DNA of 62,553 nucleotides from [Limnothrix rosea] IAM M-220 (GTDB taxonomy: Bacteria > Cyanobacteriota > Cyanobacteriia > Cyanobacteriales > MRBY01). Below are positions 1 to 10,367 of the stretch, one piece after another (the stretch's first letter is position 1; each line of letters begins with the position of its first letter). The notes beneath the pieces were generated by a model, which worked only from the letters and a program-made list of their open reading frames with translations, searched no databases and was not told the DNA's origin. Position numbers and translations under genes: made by a program. The stretch is from NCBI RefSeq assembly GCF_001904615.1, contig NZ_MRBY01000021.1, positions 1-62,553 of the forward strand, read 5' to 3'.

Positions 1-136
1 GCTCTTTTAGCTCTTCGTAATACATTGCTTTGTTTCTTCATTCCCCTAATTCCATTCTTTTCTATTTTATTCATGCAAGAGGTCTATTTAACGAAAAATG
101 AATTAAGGCAAAAGTTTCAAACAGGCGATCGCCGAC

Positions 137-580
137 CTATTCTTCCGCGACTTGTTCTTCTTCTTGATCTTTTGGCAGGACGAGCAAAATACAAAAAATG
201 CTGAGAATGATTAGCTCTGTGCCAATAAGTTGGTTTAAAACGGCACCGTCTTCGGGTTTCGAAATGAACTGCGATCGCCAAACGGTATAGGGCAAAATCT
301 GTAAACAAAAAATACCGCCGAATAAAAGCCACACAGACCAAGCAACGCCGAACCACAGGGCGATCGCCGTACCGACATCAAAGATTAATAAAACAACATC
401 CATAAATTGCCAAAGCAGTGGTGTTTCGAGCCATGGCGTACCTGTCCATCCGGCAATATTGCCGACATGGGCAAACCCACCATAGAGCAACACAAAGGCC
501 ACAATTCTGGCATAAGCCTTCGTCCATGATTGTTGGAGAGCGATTTTAAAAGCTTGATTGAAGTTGCTAAAAATGGTCAT
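137..580 (-). CDS. Small integral membrane protein, function unknown
   Basis: A 147-residue protein with about four hydrophobic segments (roughly residues 25-45, 58-78, 80-100 and 118-136) and an acidic C-terminal tail. The size and four-helix layout recall DoxX-like or other small four-helix membrane proteins, but I see no signature that names it. It lies downstream of the SDR gene on the same strand with a gap of about 58 bases containing a HIP1 site, so the two may be cotranscribed. The ATG start is followed directly by a plausible amphipathic N-terminus. No catalytic motif is visible. Confidence 0.7.
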   Translation of the reverse strand: MTIFSNFNQAFKIALQQSWTKAYARIVAFVLLYGGFAHVGNIAGWTGTPWLETPLLWQFMDVVLLIFDVGTAIALWFGVAWSVWLLFGGIFCLQILPYTVWRSQFISKPEDGAVLNQLIGTELIILSIFCILLVLPKDQEEEQVAEE

Positions 581-638
581 TCAGGTATAGAAAATTAGTT
601 AAATCTATGGGTCAAAGTTTAGGCGATCGCCTGATGCA

Positions 639-1550
639 TTAGACAACAAATTTTTTCCCTGTGAGTTTTTCCGATACTTGCCATAGTTTTGCGGCGACTT
701 CTTGATCAAGGGCATGATCCGCTTTTTCAGCGCGACCGGGTTGGCCTGTCATTTCAGCAGTGCCTTGGGGGCCAAAATATTCACTCCCTTTTACATCAGG
801 GGCGATCGCCGCCATCAGTGTCGGTAGAGCTGCTTGGTCTACTGGATGCGTAATAAATGGTGCAACGGTAATGCCCATAATCCAAACCAACCAGCCCGGC
901 ATATGGCGTGCTAATTCTGTTTGGGCAACACCGGGATGGGCTGCAACGGAAATCTTTTGTTTACCACTCGCCTCTAAACGTCGTTGCAATTCATCGGCAA
1001 ACATCAAGCAGGCTAACTTGCTTTGACCGTAGGCTGCCGTAGCTGAATATTTTTGCTCGGATTGCAGATCGTCGAAATTAATTTTGCCAAATTTATGAGC
1101 GTTGCTGCTGAGGGAAACCACTCGCGATTCTGGCGTATCGGGCATCAGGTCAATGAGCAACTCCGTCAAGAGAAAATGCCCCAGATGATTCACGCCAATC
1201 TGACTTTCAAAGCCCTCTTCGGTTTTGGTGTAGGGCGGAAACATGATGCCTGCATTGTTAATCAGTAAATCCAAAGAATCATGGCGATCGCGGTATTCGC
1301 TGGCAAACTTTTTAACCGACTCTAGGCGACTCAAATCAAGATGCATCACTGTGACATCAGCATCTTTTACCTGCTCAAGAATTTTGGTTTTTGCCGCGTC
1401 TGCTTTTTCGAGATTACGGCAAGCTAAAATGACCGTCGCGCCAAGTTTTGCTAGGCCTAACGCTGTTTCAAAGCCTAATCCTGTATTCGCCCCGGTTACA
1501 ATTGCTTTTTTTCCTGTTTGTTTGGGGGCATTTTCTAGACTGAAACTCAT
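639..1550 (-). CDS. Short-chain dehydrogenase/reductase (retinol dehydrogenase / POR-like)
   Basis: A classical NAD(P)-dependent oxidoreductase with a Rossmann fold. The sequence shows the nucleotide motif TGANTGLG near the N-terminus, the structural NNAG motif, and the catalytic YGQSK (Y-x-x-x-K). The tail 'GPQGTAEMTGQPG' is typical of the cyanobacterial retinol-dehydrogenase-like or protochlorophyllide-reductase-like SDR branch; the substrate cannot be told. I chose the ATG at 1550 because SDRs of this family start about 15 residues before the Gly-rich motif; a GTG at 1637 would add 29 hydrophobic residues (possibly a membrane anchor). It is convergent with nothing and precedes the small membrane protein on the same strand. 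Confidence 0.88.
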   Translation of the reverse strand: MSFSLENAPKQTGKKAIVTGANTGLGFETALGLAKLGATVILACRNLEKADAAKTKILEQVKDADVTVMHLDLSRLESVKKFASEYRDRHDSLDLLINNAGIMFPPYTKTEEGFESQIGVNHLGHFLLTELLIDLMPDTPESRVVSLSSNAHKFGKINFDDLQSEQKYSATAAYGQSKLACLMFADELQRRLEASGKQKISVAAHPGVAQTELARHMPGWLVWIMGITVAPFITHPVDQAALPTLMAAIAPDVKGSEYFGPQGTAEMTGQPGRAEKADHALDQEVAAKLWQVSEKLTGKKFVV

Positions 1551-1649
1551 ATACCGTGATCTCGCTGCGCTAAATATTACTTCATAAAATTGTGCCGCAA
1601 GATAAAAGATTGTGCCGAAGAAAAAGGCGATCGCCACCGGTTTTGATGT

Positions 1650-2996
1650 TTAGGAAAGATTTTCGCAGAGGGAACGGAAATGTTCGCCGCGCTCTTCAAA
1701 GCTACTGTATTGGTCAAAACTGGCACAGGCAGGAGACAATAAAACAACTTTAGGCTTGAGTTCGGGGATCAGCTCCACACTGCGGGCGATCGCCTGATCC
1801 ATCGTTTCCAAAATTTCATACTGTTCAAAACCCTGTTCGGAGAACATTGCCCCAAACTTTTCGGCGGCATCCCCGATTAATAAAGCTTTGATGGCCTTTG
1901 CCTTAATTTGTTTAATCCATTGGGTCCCATCCCCTTCCTTGGGATCGCCTCCTGCAATGAGAATCGCTGGTGCGTTCACCGCTGTTAAACCCACCTCTGC
2001 CGCATCATAGTTTGTCGCTTTACTGTCATTAATGAATTGCACACCCTGATAATTACGGATGAGTTCGAGACGGTGGGGCACACCGGGAAATGTGGCAATG
2101 GCTTCGGTAATTGCACTTTTTTCAATGCCTGCTAACCTTGCGGCGGCGATCGCCAACAGTAGGTTTTGGAGATTATGGTCGCCCACCATTTTCAGTAACG
2201 ACACAGGCATAATTAGTTCACCAAAAGCCTTCACCCAAGCGTCTTCAATCACGACCCCTTTGGATTTATCGCAGGGTAAATCCGCCTCACCCTTAACAGA
2301 AGTCCAATAGGCATCCGGCCACTGATCAACTTGGGAACGCAAAAAAGGATCATTGCCATTTAAAACTTGACGGCGGCTACGCTTAAGTAAAGAAGCCTTG
2401 ATGTTGTAATAATTTTCGAGGGTTTTGTGGCGTGCTAAATGGTCTGGCGTAAAGGTCGTCCAGATGCCAATGCGAGGCTGCAAAGTTTGGGACGACTCGA
2501 TTTGATAACTGCTCACTTCGGCGATCGCCCATTCCGGTGGTTGTTCGCGTAACGCCAATTCACAAGCAGCATTGCCAATATTGCCGCAGGCTGGTGCGTC
2601 TAATCCTGCTGTTTTAAAAATTGCCGCCACGAGAGCCGTAGTTGTCGTTTTCCCATTTGTACCCGTAATGCCCACCCAAGGAATATCTTTCAGCGATCGC
2701 CATGCCAGCTCCATCTCGCCGATCGTATCGACCTGATGCTGCCGAGCCATTTGCAAAAATGGGATATCCCAAGGCACACCGGGACTCGCTACAACTAGAT
2801 CCGGCTGATCAACGGCTAAATCTGGATTGTGACCAAGTTTAACTGTGATGCCGAGGGGAGCTAATGCGTCGCGCACCTGTTCAAGGGCAGGTTTATTTTG
2901 GCGATCGCCGAGCACCACATCCCAACCCTGATGTTTGAGTAACTTGGCCGCAGCAATACCAGAACGACCCACACCAATCACTAAAGCCTGACCCAT
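1650..2996 (-). CDS. murD: UDP-N-acetylmuramoyl-L-alanine--D-glutamate ligase (MurD)
   Basis: Cytoplasmic peptidoglycan precursor ligase that adds D-glutamate to UDP-MurNAc-L-Ala with ATP. The 448-residue length fits MurD. An N-terminal UDP-binding Rossmann-like segment (VIGVGRSG at about 6-13) is followed by the Mur ligase P-loop GITGTNGKTTTT at 109-120, the central domain and the C-terminal domain with 'FINDSKATNYDA', which is the family's conserved lysine/aspartate region. It starts with ATG. Its stop lies about 100 bases before the start of the SDR gene on the same strand, so cotranscription is possible. Confidence 0.97.
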   Translation of the reverse strand: MGQALVIGVGRSGIAAAKLLKHQGWDVVLGDRQNKPALEQVRDALAPLGITVKLGHNPDLAVDQPDLVVASPGVPWDIPFLQMARQHQVDTIGEMELAWRSLKDIPWVGITGTNGKTTTTALVAAIFKTAGLDAPACGNIGNAACELALREQPPEWAIAEVSSYQIESSQTLQPRIGIWTTFTPDHLARHKTLENYYNIKASLLKRSRRQVLNGNDPFLRSQVDQWPDAYWTSVKGEADLPCDKSKGVVIEDAWVKAFGELIMPVSLLKMVGDHNLQNLLLAIAAARLAGIEKSAITEAIATFPGVPHRLELIRNYQGVQFINDSKATNYDAAEVGLTAVNAPAILIAGGDPKEGDGTQWIKQIKAKAIKALLIGDAAEKFGAMFSEQGFEQYEILETMDQAIARSVELIPELKPKVVLLSPACASFDQYSSFEERGEHFRSLCENLS

Positions 2997-3054
2997 ACCC
3001 TTACCGAACAGAGAATAAATATCGCTGATTGTATCGGATTATGGAGCCATCACC

Positions 3055-3792
3055 CTAGCCAAACCGATAGCCAAAGCCCCGCACAGTAATCAAATATTCC
3101 GGTTGACTAGGATCAACTTCGAGCTTTTCCCGGAGCCAACGGATATGCACATCGACTGTTTTTGTATCACCAAGAAAATCTGCCCCCCACACTTGATCAA
3201 TCAGCTGATCCCGTGACCAAACCCGGCGAGGATAGCCCATAAACAGCTCCAGCAATTTATATTCCTTGGGCGATAAATTCGCTTCCTCACCCCGCACCAC
3301 CACGCGGCATTCCTCCGGAAATAAAGAAATATCCTTAAACTGACGTACCGTTTGCTGAGGCGTGCTTTTAATAAATTGCTGGCGACGCAACAATGCCCGA
3401 CAACGCGCCACCAATTCCCGCAAACTAAATGGCTTCGTTAAATAATCATCCGCACCAACTTCTAAGCCCAAAACCCGATCCGTTTCACTGGCTTTCGCAC
3501 TCAAAATCAAAATAGGAATCGTATTACCCTGATACCGCAAAAAACGACATAAATCGAGGCCGTTAACCTGCGGCAGCATAATATCAAGAATCAACAGATC
3601 CAAAGGCATATCCGGCGCATTAAACTCCGGATTTTGCAGCATATTAAGCGCGGTTCGACCATTATCGGCAAAGAAAACTTCATAGCCTTCCTCTTGCAAT
3701 CCCATGACAATCATGTCGCGGATTACTTCCTCGTCCTCAACCACTAAAATTCGTGCTTTGGTTGATAGCTCAGCATCTAAAGTGTTTGACAT
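3055..3792 (-). CDS. OmpR/PhoB-family response regulator
   Basis: A two-domain transcription factor. The receiver domain (about 14-128) has the acidic pair E19/D20, the phospho-acceptor D70 in LLILDIMLP, and K120 in YLTKP. The winged-helix output domain (about 150-245) ends with TVDVHIRWLREKLE and TVRGFGYRF, typical of PhoB-like regulators. It resembles the cyanobacterial SphR/NblR group, but I cannot assign it to one, so no symbol is given. The ATG at 3792 gives MSNTLDAE; an ATG at 3810 would add six residues, and neither has a clear Shine-Dalgarno sequence. The gene just upstream on the same strand encodes a cyanobacteriochrome GAF protein, about 95-110 bases away, and no histidine kinase lies next to the pair. 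Confidence 0.92.
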   Translation of the reverse strand: MSNTLDAELSTKARILVVEDEEVIRDMIVMGLQEEGYEVFFADNGRTALNMLQNPEFNAPDMPLDLLILDIMLPQVNGLDLCRFLRYQGNTIPILILSAKASETDRVLGLEVGADDYLTKPFSLRELVARCRALLRRQQFIKSTPQQTVRQFKDISLFPEECRVVVRGEEANLSPKEYKLLELFMGYPRRVWSRDQLIDQVWGADFLGDTKTVDVHIRWLREKLEVDPSQPEYLITVRGFGYRFG

Positions 3793-3904
3793 CAAATCAA
3801 GGGAAAGCATAGTTTTTTTTAATGTATGACTTTACGCAAACATATACACCAAAAGGTATAAATTTGGCTAGGGGAAAATAATTTATTCTTCGCGCTTCTT
3901 CGTC

Positions 3905-4405
3905 TCAAAATGAACGCTCAGCTAAAACAGGAGCCTGTTCGAGGCGGCGAGCTTGGGTCAACATTGCTTGGCGATCGCCCGCAGTCCAATGGCGAGGTTC
4001 ACAATGGTGGGCAATTAATAGGCCCCAAAGGCGATCGTGGACAATGACCGGAATTACAAGGTTTGCACGCACCTGAATAGATCGCAAAAAATTGAGGTGA
4101 CATTCTTCATAGCCAATGCACTCAATATCATCTACCTGAGAAATACGGCCCTCCAGATAAAGCTGCGCATAGGCACCATTAAAACAATCATCCGCACCGG
4201 TCGAACCCAAAATAGAGTACTGGAGGTGACTGAGGGATTCGGCGATAACCTGTCCCTTCCACTCACGATAAAAATAATATAAAACAACGCGATTAACCGC
4301 TAACTGTTGTTGCAGCTCATTAATTACATCCTGCAATAATCGGTTACGGGCAAGGGTTTTGTTCAAGCGCTCATTGACACGATTCAAACTGCGGTCAAAC
4401 ATCAT
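3905..4405 (-). CDS. Stand-alone DXCF-type cyanobacteriochrome GAF protein
   Basis: The whole 166-residue protein is one bilin-binding GAF domain with no output module. It carries the DXCF motif as D72-D73-C74-F75 and the canonical chromophore cysteine C102 followed by H103 in ECHLNFL. The two cysteines are 28 residues apart, the spacing I recall for TePixJ. Further hallmarks are WKGQVIAES, VRANLVIPV and LWGLLIAHH. DXCF domains usually attach phycocyanobilin or phycoviolobilin and sense blue/green or blue/teal light. With no kinase or cyclase, it must act through a partner; the OmpR regulator gene follows on the same strand. The domain assignment is read from motifs; bilin attachment and signalling are inferred. 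Non-photoactive GAF function remains possible. Confidence 0.85.
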   Translation of the reverse strand: MMFDRSLNRVNERLNKTLARNRLLQDVINELQQQLAVNRVVLYYFYREWKGQVIAESLSHLQYSILGSTGADDCFNGAYAQLYLEGRISQVDDIECIGYEECHLNFLRSIQVRANLVIPVIVHDRLWGLLIAHHCEPRHWTAGDRQAMLTQARRLEQAPVLAERSF

Positions 4406-4493
4406 AATTGAGATATATGGGAGGGCATCGGCAAATTTATCGACAAGATACGACTAAAGCACATAAGACATTAACCTCAACGCCTCAACCGAT

Positions 4494-4527
4494 CTATGTG
4501 GTGACTCAATCTATGTGGTGGCTCAAT
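4494..4527. repeat. 17-bp direct tandem repeat in intergenic region
   Basis: Two adjacent copies of CTATGTGGTGACTCAAT, the second with one change (A to G at position 11), lie about 90 bases upstream of the cyanobacteriochrome gene. The surrounding gap 4406-4912 is AT-rich and shows no coding sequence. The repeat could be a paired operator for the divergently placed 5' region of the GAF gene, but nothing in the sequence proves regulation. Confidence 0.5.
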
Positions 4528-4780
4528 GAATAATTAATGAGTCATAGGTCATCAAAATTAATTCATTAAACGAATTTATTAAACGCTAACACTATCTCTA
4601 TGGCCAAGAATATCATCAACACTATCTGGATTCCAAAAGATATCATTGAAGCTCACTGAAACTATATCTCACTTATCGAAATTTCAACTTAAGCTTGTCT
4701 GGAACTTTTCTCGCCATAACCAATAATCTTTAGTTCAGGAAATACGGTAAAAATATCGGAACTTGAGATGCCATTAGCCA

Positions 4781-4819
4781 AAAAAAAGGCTAGCGATCGC
4801 CGAAACGATCTTAGCCTTT
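4781..4819 (-). terminator. Rho-independent terminator of petH
   Basis: On the minus strand an 8-bp stem AAAGGCTA...TAGCCTTT (arms 4812-4819 and 4785-4792) closes a loop that includes a HIP1 site and is followed by a run of T (plus-strand A run 4781-4787). It sits about 95 bases after the petH stop codon. Nothing else in 4406-4912 looks like a gene. Confidence 0.7.
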
Positions 4820-4912
4820 ACCTTGCTCAAAGGGAGAGCGCTGATGAATTGAGATAGTCTGTCTAGCAAAAAAGCGACTAACTCATAGCGTTTAACCGGG
4901 CAGGGCGATCGC

Positions 4913-6821
<1,909 letters not shown>

Positions 6822-8825
6822 ATGGAACCGCTCTATCAATATGCGTGGCTAATTCCGGTGCTCCCTCTGCTTGGAGCCATGATCATCGGGATTGGACTTA
6901 TCTCATTTAATAAATTTACAAATAATCTGCGGCAGATTAACGCTGTACTGATCCTGAGTTTGATTGGTGCGTCCATGACGATGTCGCTGGGTCTCCTCTG
7001 GAGTCAGTGGCAGGGTCACGAGGCATTTACCTACACTCTTGAATGGGCTGCGGCTGGTGATTTTCAGCTCCGGATGGGCTACACGGTAGACCATTTGAGT
7101 GCGTTGATGTCAGTCATCGTCACGACGGTGGCGCTGTTGGTGATGATTTACACCGATGGCTATATGGCTCATGATGCTGGGTATGTCCGGTTTTATGCGT
7201 ATCTCAGTATTTTTAGTTCGTCTATGCTGGGGCTTGTTTTTAGTCCAAACCTTGTACAGGTCTATATTTTCTGGGAATTGGTGGGAATGTGTTCCTACCT
7301 ATTGATCGGCTTCTGGTACGACCGTAAGGCGGCGGCTGATGCTTGTCAGAAAGCGTTTGTGGTGAACCGTGTTGGTGACTTTGGGTTGCTGCTCGGTATG
7401 CTTGGTCTTTATTGGGCGACGGGGAGTTTTGAGTTTAATGTGGTCGGCGATCGCCTCGTGGAGCTTGTTTCTAGCGGTGCGATTAGCAGTACCCTTGCCA
7501 TTGTTTTTGCCGTCCTTGTTTTCCTCGGCCCCGTCGCCAAGTCTGCACAGTTTCCGCTACATGTGTGGCTGCCTGACGCGATGGAAGGCCCAACGCCGAT
7601 TTCTGCCCTCATTCATGCTGCAACCATGGTTGCTGCGGGTGTTTTCCTTATCGCACGGATGTACCCCGTATTTGAGCCGATCCCTGAGGCGATGAATGTC
7701 ATTGCCTGGACTGGGGCGACCACGGCCTTTGTGGGAGCGAGTATCGCGATGACCCAAAACGACATTAAAAAAGGTCTGGCCTATTCCACCATGTCCCAAC
7801 TGGGCTACATGGTAATGGCCATGGGCATCGGTGCTTATACTGCTGGTCTATTTCACCTCATGACCCATGCTTACTTTAAAGCGATGTTGTTCTTGGGGTC
7901 TGGCTCGGTGATTCACGGTATGGAAGAGGTGGTTGGCCATGACGCAGTTCTCGCCCAAGATATGCGCCTAATGGGTGGTTTGCGTAAATATATGCCGATT
8001 ACTTCTGCGACGTTTTTGATTGGTACTTTAGCGATCTGTGGTATTCCACCTTTTGCTGGATTCTGGTCTAAGGATGAAATTCTCGGTTTAGCCTTTGAGG
8101 CGAATCCCGCATTGTGGCTAATTGGCTGGGCAACGGCTGGTTTGACTGCTTTTTATATGTTCCGCATGTACTTTATGACCTTTGAGGGGGAATTTCGTGG
8201 TACTGATGAAAAGCTTCAAGGTGAATTATTAGCGGCTGCTGGCAAGGAAGCGAAGGGTGATGATCACCATGGCTCTAAGCCCCATGAGTCGCCGCTAACG
8301 ATGACCTTCCCGCTGATGGCTTTGGCTGTTCCTTCGACTCTCATTGGTTTGTTGGGAATGCCTTGGGCAAATCGTTTTGAGAGCTTTGTGTTTTCTCCCA
8401 ATGAAGTGGCTGAGGCTGCGGAACATGCTGAGCATTTCAACTTAACTGAATTCCTGATTATGGGTGGTAATTCGGTTGGTATTGCGCTGATTGGCATTAC
8501 GATTGCGTCGTTGATGTACCTCCAGAAGAAAGTCAATGCTGGGGCGATCGCCGCCAAAATTCCGGCATTGTATCGTTTATCTTTGAATAAGTGGTACATC
8601 GACGAGATTTACAACAATGTATTCGTCATGGGAACCCGCCGTATTGCTCGCCAGATTTTGGAGGTTGACTACCGTGTTGTTGACGGTGCGGTGAACCTAA
8701 CTGGTATTGCAACACTCCTCAGTGGTGAAGGTCTGAAATACTTCGAGAGTGGACGAGTGCAGTTCTATGCCCTCGTAGTTTTTGGTGCACTCCTCGGCTT
8801 TGTTGTTGTCTTTAGTGTGGCTTAA
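6822..8825 (+). CDS. ndhF: NAD(P)H-quinone oxidoreductase subunit 5 (NdhF1)
   Basis: Proton-pumping membrane subunit of the photosynthetic NDH-1 complex in thylakoids, used for respiration and cyclic electron flow around photosystem I. The 667-residue protein has some 15 hydrophobic segments and the conserved antiporter-like core: FWELVGMCSYLLIGFWY, FPLHVWLPDAMEGPTPISAL with the channel lysine region, and MTHAYFKAMLFLGSGSVIHG. The C-terminal lateral helix region is present. It begins with ATG (MEPLYQYAWLIPVLPLLG). No ndhD follows; the next gene is convergent, so this ndhF appears monocistronic. Confidence 0.96.
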   Translation: MEPLYQYAWLIPVLPLLGAMIIGIGLISFNKFTNNLRQINAVLILSLIGASMTMSLGLLWSQWQGHEAFTYTLEWAAAGDFQLRMGYTVDHLSALMSVIVTTVALLVMIYTDGYMAHDAGYVRFYAYLSIFSSSMLGLVFSPNLVQVYIFWELVGMCSYLLIGFWYDRKAAADACQKAFVVNRVGDFGLLLGMLGLYWATGSFEFNVVGDRLVELVSSGAISSTLAIVFAVLVFLGPVAKSAQFPLHVWLPDAMEGPTPISALIHAATMVAAGVFLIARMYPVFEPIPEAMNVIAWTGATTAFVGASIAMTQNDIKKGLAYSTMSQLGYMVMAMGIGAYTAGLFHLMTHAYFKAMLFLGSGSVIHGMEEVVGHDAVLAQDMRLMGGLRKYMPITSATFLIGTLAICGIPPFAGFWSKDEILGLAFEANPALWLIGWATAGLTAFYMFRMYFMTFEGEFRGTDEKLQGELLAAAGKEAKGDDHHGSKPHESPLTMTFPLMALAVPSTLIGLLGMPWANRFESFVFSPNEVAEAAEHAEHFNLTEFLIMGGNSVGIALIGITIASLMYLQKKVNAGAIAAKIPALYRLSLNKWYIDEIYNNVFVMGTRRIARQILEVDYRVVDGAVNLTGIATLLSGEGLKYFESGRVQFYALVVFGALLGFVVVFSVA

Positions 8826-9002
8826 AAGTCGGCTAGGGATTTGAGTGATTTTAGATGATTTTGGTAGGGGTTGAACAAATTCAGCCCCCACTATCAGAAG
8901 AACTTCGCAGTATGCCGACCATAGGTGAAAGCTTGGTTGGTGTTGCTGGGAGAGGATGTCGATTGAAAGGGTTCTCCGCTGCGTTTTGTAGGGGAGAATT
9001 TT

Positions 9003-10112
9003 TTATGGGAATGAGGGATTGCTTGAAGGTTGTTCCTGCATAATGGGCAAATCTAAATTTTGGAGATCAAGATCATCAGATTTGACTTCTTGGATCGGAC
9101 TTACCCGAAAAATAACTTTGAAATTTCGTTTGGTACGCTTACGTAAAAATGCTTCGACGAGGAGAGCTTGTTTTGGGGTAATTTCTTTTTTTGCCTGTAA
9201 GTCAACGTAGATAATCGGCGGTGAGTCTGTCCAATCCACTCGTATTCTGACATTGCTGACATCTTCGCCAACCGTGACGGTTTGGGTGGTGAGCTGAGCG
9301 GTGATATCGCGCTGTAAATGCAGTTGTTGTACTAGTTCGACAAAACGAGCGCCAAGGGGCACAAATAAAACCATTGTGAGGGCGATCGCCCAGCCGAGAG
9401 TATAATTTGCTTCGGCATAACCCACGATAATGTAGACCACCATACAGGCAAGGGTAATACCAAGGAGGTTGGTTAGGTAAAGCAAAAATGCGCCCCTTGC
9501 AAAATTAAAAAATCCTTGGGATAAAGACAAGCCTACAACACATAAAGGTGGCATCAATGCGACGGCGATCGCCGTTCCCGCTAGAGCATCATTAATGCCC
9601 CGCCTAACCTTGGCAAAACCGCTAATTCCCCCGGCGGAGACAGCGATCCCTAGATCGATCAAATTCGGTTGGGTGCGTGCTACCAGCTCCGAGCCAAAAT
9701 CTGGAATGCCCACAATGATTCCCGTCATCCAGGACAGCACTAACGAGAGTAATGTCGCTCCCGTGATGGAATATAGGGATCGCCAAAATAGCTGGAGTTC
9801 CCCCTCAAGGGCAGCAAAGGCCAGTCCTCGCAATGGCAACATCAAAGGCGCAACCAACATCGCACCGATAATCACCGCCGTACTATTACTAATCAACCCG
9901 AAGGTGGCGATCATACAAGAGCTGATCGTCAGCACAATAAAATTTAGTCGCCAACTGGCTTCCACTAAAAGCTGTCGATAAAGACGGCGGGTTTTGCGGC
10001 CTGTGACCGGACGGGGAATAAACCACTCCACCAGATCAATAAACTGCAGCCACCGCTCTATTGTGCGACCAAAACTCGGCGATCGCCGACGCAGTAAACG
10101 TTTGTACCACAT
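9003..10112 (-). CDS. DUF389 family integral membrane protein
   Basis: A 369-residue protein with the DUF389 core: about six membrane segments starting near residue 55 and the signature SNSTAVIIGAMLVAPLMLPL at about 75-94, then ALAGTAIAVALMPPLCVVGL near the centre. A C-terminal soluble region (about 265-369) follows the membrane block. The family is widespread and uncharacterised; transport has been suggested but not shown. It starts with ATG and is convergent with ndhF. Confidence 0.88.
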   Translation of the reverse strand: MWYKRLLRRRSPSFGRTIERWLQFIDLVEWFIPRPVTGRKTRRLYRQLLVEASWRLNFIVLTISSCMIATFGLISNSTAVIIGAMLVAPLMLPLRGLAFAALEGELQLFWRSLYSITGATLLSLVLSWMTGIIVGIPDFGSELVARTQPNLIDLGIAVSAGGISGFAKVRRGINDALAGTAIAVALMPPLCVVGLSLSQGFFNFARGAFLLYLTNLLGITLACMVVYIIVGYAEANYTLGWAIALTMVLFVPLGARFVELVQQLHLQRDITAQLTTQTVTVGEDVSNVRIRVDWTDSPPIIYVDLQAKKEITPKQALLVEAFLRKRTKRNFKVIFRVSPIQEVKSDDLDLQNLDLPIMQEQPSSNPSFP

Positions 10113-10278
10113 AGGTTTTAAACGACTTGTTAGGGCTTTCTGATTTTAGTCGAACTAACCTTAAAACAGTGATTTCCCTTGTTGGCCTGAGTTTGAGTCG
10201 GGTCGGGAAGGGTGACGCAGTGAGAGAGGGACAGGGTGATGGGAAAAACAGAGAAAGTAATTTGCCCAACACAAAGAT

Positions 10279-10345
10279 ATGAATCAGTCTCTCTACCTCC
10301 CCATGTCTCCGCGTCTCCGTGTCCCCAAGCCTGCTTTTCTCCCAG
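10279..10345. repeat. STRR-like C/T-rich short repeat (CTCCGTGTCCCC type)
   Basis: The stretch contains imperfect reiterations of CTCCCCATGTCTCCGCGTCT followed by CCGTGTCCCC, between the DUF389 and orthocaspase genes. The same CTCCGTGTC vocabulary recurs at 41300-41340, 49111-49168 and 62477-62553. It resembles the short tandemly repeated repetitive (STRR) sequences described in other cyanobacteria; this link is an inference. Confidence 0.5.
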
Positions 10346-10367
10346 AGTTTTAGGCTTGCCCGTAACC

